A stretch of 16,039 nucleotides of DNA from an uncultured delta proteobacterium. GTDB lineage: Bacteria; RBG-13-61-14; DRUE01. A program made the translations under genes and the position numbers. The DNA lies in contig CAIUDS010000740.1 in assembly GCA_903897985.1 (NCBI GenBank), positions 1-16,039 on the forward strand. The letters are read 5' to 3'. This document shows, piece by piece, positions 13,642-16,039 of the stretch. Each line of letters begins with the position of its first letter. Position 1 is the stretch's first letter. The notes below the pieces were generated by a model that saw nothing but the letters and a program-made list of their open reading frames with translations, had not been told where the DNA came from and ran no database searches.

Positions 13642-15948
13642 ATGAAAAAAGTGTTTGCGGTTCTTTTGGCGTTCCTGATTTCAAGTCTGGCCCACGGCCA
13701 GGTGTTGTCCAAAGTCCCGGGCGTGACCTATTCCGGCCCGCCCACCTACACCAGCGAATTCCCCGAGGCCTTCCGCGACAACGGCGGGCCGCTCAGCCCA
13801 TACGGCAGCCACATTGGGCTTAAGGCCGAGGTGGAAGGCAAAGCCTTTGCCGGCGTGCTCCACTATGCCTGCGCCACGGGCAAGAATGTGCTCGATTATT
13901 CGCGCACCGGACTGTTCATGCAAAGCTCGGTGGGCTTGAAGGAAGGCGGGAAAGAAATCACCGAGGCCCAGCAACGCTCGATTCAATTCGAATACTACGG
14001 CTGGCAGGAGCGGGCGGAGTTCGAGGATTTTAACGCCACCGCTTATGTGCATTTCCTGGGACTCGACAGTTATGTGGTCAGCGTCAAGCTTGAAAACAAA
14101 AGCGCTCGCGCGCTCGAGCTCGAGCCGGCATTGAACATCCTCAAAAAGGGCAAGCAACTTTCTTTGCAGAGAAGCGCGGACCCGGATTATGCGGTCTATA
14201 AGTTCACGGTCCAGCCCACCACCACCCGGGGAGAAAATTACCTGGCGCTCAATATTCCAAAAAATAAAATCGAGTTGGCGCCCGGGGAGAGCAAATGGAT
14301 CTCATTCATCTTCGGCTACCATCCGGATAGCGCGGCGCAGGCGCTCAAGGTTGCGGAGGATGCGAAGCAGAATTTTGAAAATGGAGAAAAGGCCTGGCAG
14401 AAAATGCTCTCAGAACGGGACCGGCTATTCGCCTCGCTGCCCAAGCCGCACCTGAGCGCGGACCAGAAGGACTATCTCGAGCTTTATCAGTTGGCCGTGA
14501 CCGCGCTGGACAATCAACTCTACGCGCCGCGCGGCGCCATGAAATACTGGGGCTGTGTCCCGACCAAAATCCATTACAACTGGTTCTGGCTGTGGGACTC
14601 GGGTTTCCAGGCGCTCGGCTATTCCGAGTTCAAGCCGAACATGGGCCGCCAGGTGATTCAGGCGATCTTCCAGGCGCAGCGAGCGGACGGCTATATCGCG
14701 CACATGGAGGACGAGCGGGCCAAGCCGATCACGCCGCATTCGCAGTCGCCGGTGTTCGGGTTCAGCGGTTCGCAGATCATCGAGCGCTATGCCGATGATC
14801 CGGCGTCCAAAGAATTCGAGAAAGAGATGTATGAGAAAGGCAAGCTCTACATTGATTGGTGGAAACGGGCGCGGGACCAGAACCATAACGGCCTGTTCGA
14901 GTATCTGAGCCAGGATGAGGGCGGGTGGGACAATTCGCCGCGGATGGAATATGTGAAGCCGGGCCCGTTCATCAGCTATGTGGGGTCGCTGGGCGAGGTG
15001 ATCGCGTTCAAGACCAAGCCGCTGGACAACGCGGACCTGAACCCCTGGATGTATTCCTATTATGAGGCCATGGCCGAATGGGCGGACGATCTGGGCAAGC
15101 CGGAAGAGGCGAAACAGTGGCGGGCTGAAGCGAAGACCCTGGCGCAAAAGAGCGATGAAATATTGTGGGACGAAAGTTGCGGCTGCTGGCTGGACACCTA
15201 TGGCCGGAACGGCCATTACACTCATTTCAAGGTGCTCACGCCCGCGATCTGGTTCCCGGCTTTTACCGGCGCCACGCTGGACGAGAACAAAGCGCGCACC
15301 GTGATCGAAAAGCATTTGCTCAACCCCGCGGAGTTTTTCGGCAAATATCCGATCCCGGTGGTGGCCTACAATGACAAATACTTTGACAACTCGATCCCGG
15401 GCTGGAAGAGCCGGATCTGGCTGTTCTCCGCCTACTCCGCGCTCGAGACCCTGTTCAAGTTCGGTTACGAAAAAGAAGCCGCGGAGTTGCGCGAGCGGCT
15501 GCTCTCGATGATGTCGCATCAGGGCGGCAATAAAGGCATCCACGAAACCTACGACCCCATCACCGGCAGCTACCTCAACCAAAAACCCACCTCCGGCTAT
15601 GCCTCCCAGCAGTTCGGCTGGAGCAGCGCCTTCACCGTCGAGATGATCCTCGAACGCTACCAGCATGAGCGGTTCCTCTTCGCCGACACCAGACAGATTC
15701 AGGGCTTCATCCGCTCGGCCCAGGACTTTGACACCCGCGAAAACTTCTACCAAATCCAGACCGGACTGGATGTGCCCAAGCTCGAACTTTCAAGCACGGA
15801 CGGCCTTCCCTTGCTCAAGGCCAAGACCCTCAAAATAAAATTGAGCGACCCTTACCAGTCCCAGGGCGCGAAAACTTTTCGCGTCAAAATCAAGGGCAAA
15901 GCTTTCGACTTGGAGCTGGGCAAGGAATATGTCTTGAGCCTGGAGTAG
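13642..15948 (+). CDS. Exported GH63/GH37-like glycoside hydrolase (MGH1-like, trehalase fold)
   Basis: A 768-residue protein with a signal peptide (MKKVFAVLLAFLISSLAHG, cleavage near 19). An N-terminal beta domain (about 25-225) is followed by a linker helix and an (alpha/alpha)6 barrel (about 270-690). The barrel has NWFWLWDSGF (313-322) with Asp319 as the likely acid, DEGGWDNSPR (425-434), KGIHETYDPITG (631-642) with Glu635 as the likely base, and FGWSSAF (658-664). These blocks match the GH63 C-terminal and mannosylglycerate-hydrolase-like clan GH-G enzymes; substrates in the clan are alpha-glucosides such as trehalose, glucosylglycerate or oligosaccharides, and this one cannot be named. 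The SD GGAGGGG (13632-13638) selects the ATG at 13642. A longer in-frame start at 13528 would translate the palindrome and is rejected. Confidence 0.85.
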   Translation: MKKVFAVLLAFLISSLAHGQVLSKVPGVTYSGPPTYTSEFPEAFRDNGGPLSPYGSHIGLKAEVEGKAFAGVLHYACATGKNVLDYSRTGLFMQSSVGLKEGGKEITEAQQRSIQFEYYGWQERAEFEDFNATAYVHFLGLDSYVVSVKLENKSARALELEPALNILKKGKQLSLQRSADPDYAVYKFTVQPTTTRGENYLALNIPKNKIELAPGESKWISFIFGYHPDSAAQALKVAEDAKQNFENGEKAWQKMLSERDRLFASLPKPHLSADQKDYLELYQLAVTALDNQLYAPRGAMKYWGCVPTKIHYNWFWLWDSGFQALGYSEFKPNMGRQVIQAIFQAQRADGYIAHMEDERAKPITPHSQSPVFGFSGSQIIERYADDPASKEFEKEMYEKGKLYIDWWKRARDQNHNGLFEYLSQDEGGWDNSPRMEYVKPGPFISYVGSLGEVIAFKTKPLDNADLNPWMYSYYEAMAEWADDLGKPEEAKQWRAEAKTLAQKSDEILWDESCGCWLDTYGRNGHYTHFKVLTPAIWFPAFTGATLDENKARTVIEKHLLNPAEFFGKYPIPVVAYNDKYFDNSIPGWKSRIWLFSAYSALETLFKFGYEKEAAELRERLLSMMSHQGGNKGIHETYDPITGSYLNQKPTSGYASQQFGWSSAFTVEMILERYQHERFLFADTRQIQGFIRSAQDFDTRENFYQIQTGLDVPKLELSSTDGLPLLKAKTLKIKLSDPYQSQGAKTFRVKIKGKAFDLELGKEYVLSLE

Positions 15949-15969
15949 GCCGCGGCAGGAACACGATCC

Positions 15970-16039
15970 ATGCTTTATCTGCTCATCGCCGAATATCTCC
16001 TCTGCTTCCTGGTCGGCGCCATCCCCTTCGGGCTGATCG
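15970..16039 (+). CDS. plsY: Glycerol-3-phosphate acyltransferase PlsY, N-terminal start (cut by window edge)
   Basis: Twenty-three codons from the ATG at 15970 encode a first membrane helix with YLLCFLVGAIPFGLI, which closely matches the start of PlsY (usually Y-L-L-G-S-I-P-F/T). PlsY uses acyl-phosphate made by PlsX to acylate glycerol-3-phosphate, the first step of bacterial phospholipid synthesis, in the inner membrane. AGGA (15957-15960) is the SD. It starts 21 bases after the glycosidase stop, so the two may share a transcript. Only this short piece is visible. Confidence 0.75.
   Translation, partial: MLYLLIAEYLLCFLVGAIPFGLI

Noticed and set aside
14425..15753. 442-codon minus-strand open frame
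   Set aside because: Fully antisense to the GH63-like gene, whose motifs and signal peptide are clear. Its translation is low-complexity and matches no family I recognise.

Overview
The window looks like a piece of a G+C-rich chromosome from an uncultivated bacterium. Support comes from two lipobox lipoproteins, an N-terminal signal peptide enzyme, a PlsY start, sigma70-type promoters, good Shine-Dalgarno (SD) sites, and interspersed palindromic and heptamer repeats. Phylum cannot be fixed from this sequence. The gene mix (FolE2, DUF1638, YfhO-like, S23-type four-helix bundle, six-hairpin glycosidases) would fit a Gram-negative candidate phylum of the Omnitrophota or PVC/FCB kind; that is only an impression.

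Layout. 1-341: the last 43 codons of an IS630-type transposase, then a short spacer with a hairpin. 342-1124: folE2, a zinc-type GTP cyclohydrolase. 1124-1235: a nested cluster of four REP-like hairpins that fills the junction between folE2 and the convergent operon. 1234-5317 (minus strand): a four-gene operon, read from 5317 downward, of two tandem paralogous lipoprotein alpha/beta hydrolases (stop codon directly followed by start codon), a DUF1638 protein and a third, soluble alpha/beta hydrolase. 5493-7279 (plus): an AAA/ABC-type ATPase and a DUF4276 TOPRIM-like protein overlapping by 7 bp, AT-richer than the flanks and with its own promoter. This is a candidate defence module. 7299-9350 (minus): an exported GH78-like six-hairpin enzyme. 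9495-12299 (plus): a large YfhO-like membrane protein. 12302-12830: a four-helix-bundle (S23) gene framed by a perfect 24-bp inverted repeat built of heptamers. 12830-13421 (minus): TM2 and DUF2752 small membrane proteins. 13512-13582: a palindrome built of another heptamer family. 13642-15948 (plus): an exported GH63/GH37-like glycosidase. 15970-end: the start of plsY.

How it fits together. Two exported six-hairpin glycosidases and a GT-C-like membrane protein suggest surface or dietary polysaccharide handling, and the hydrolase operon suggests ester chemistry at the envelope, but no substrate can be read. The most unusual material is non-coding. At least two intergenic heptamer arrays form inverted repeats, one with a four-helix-bundle gene inside and one empty. 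A REP/BIME-like cluster sits exactly between two stop codons. No rRNA, tRNA or CRISPR array was seen.
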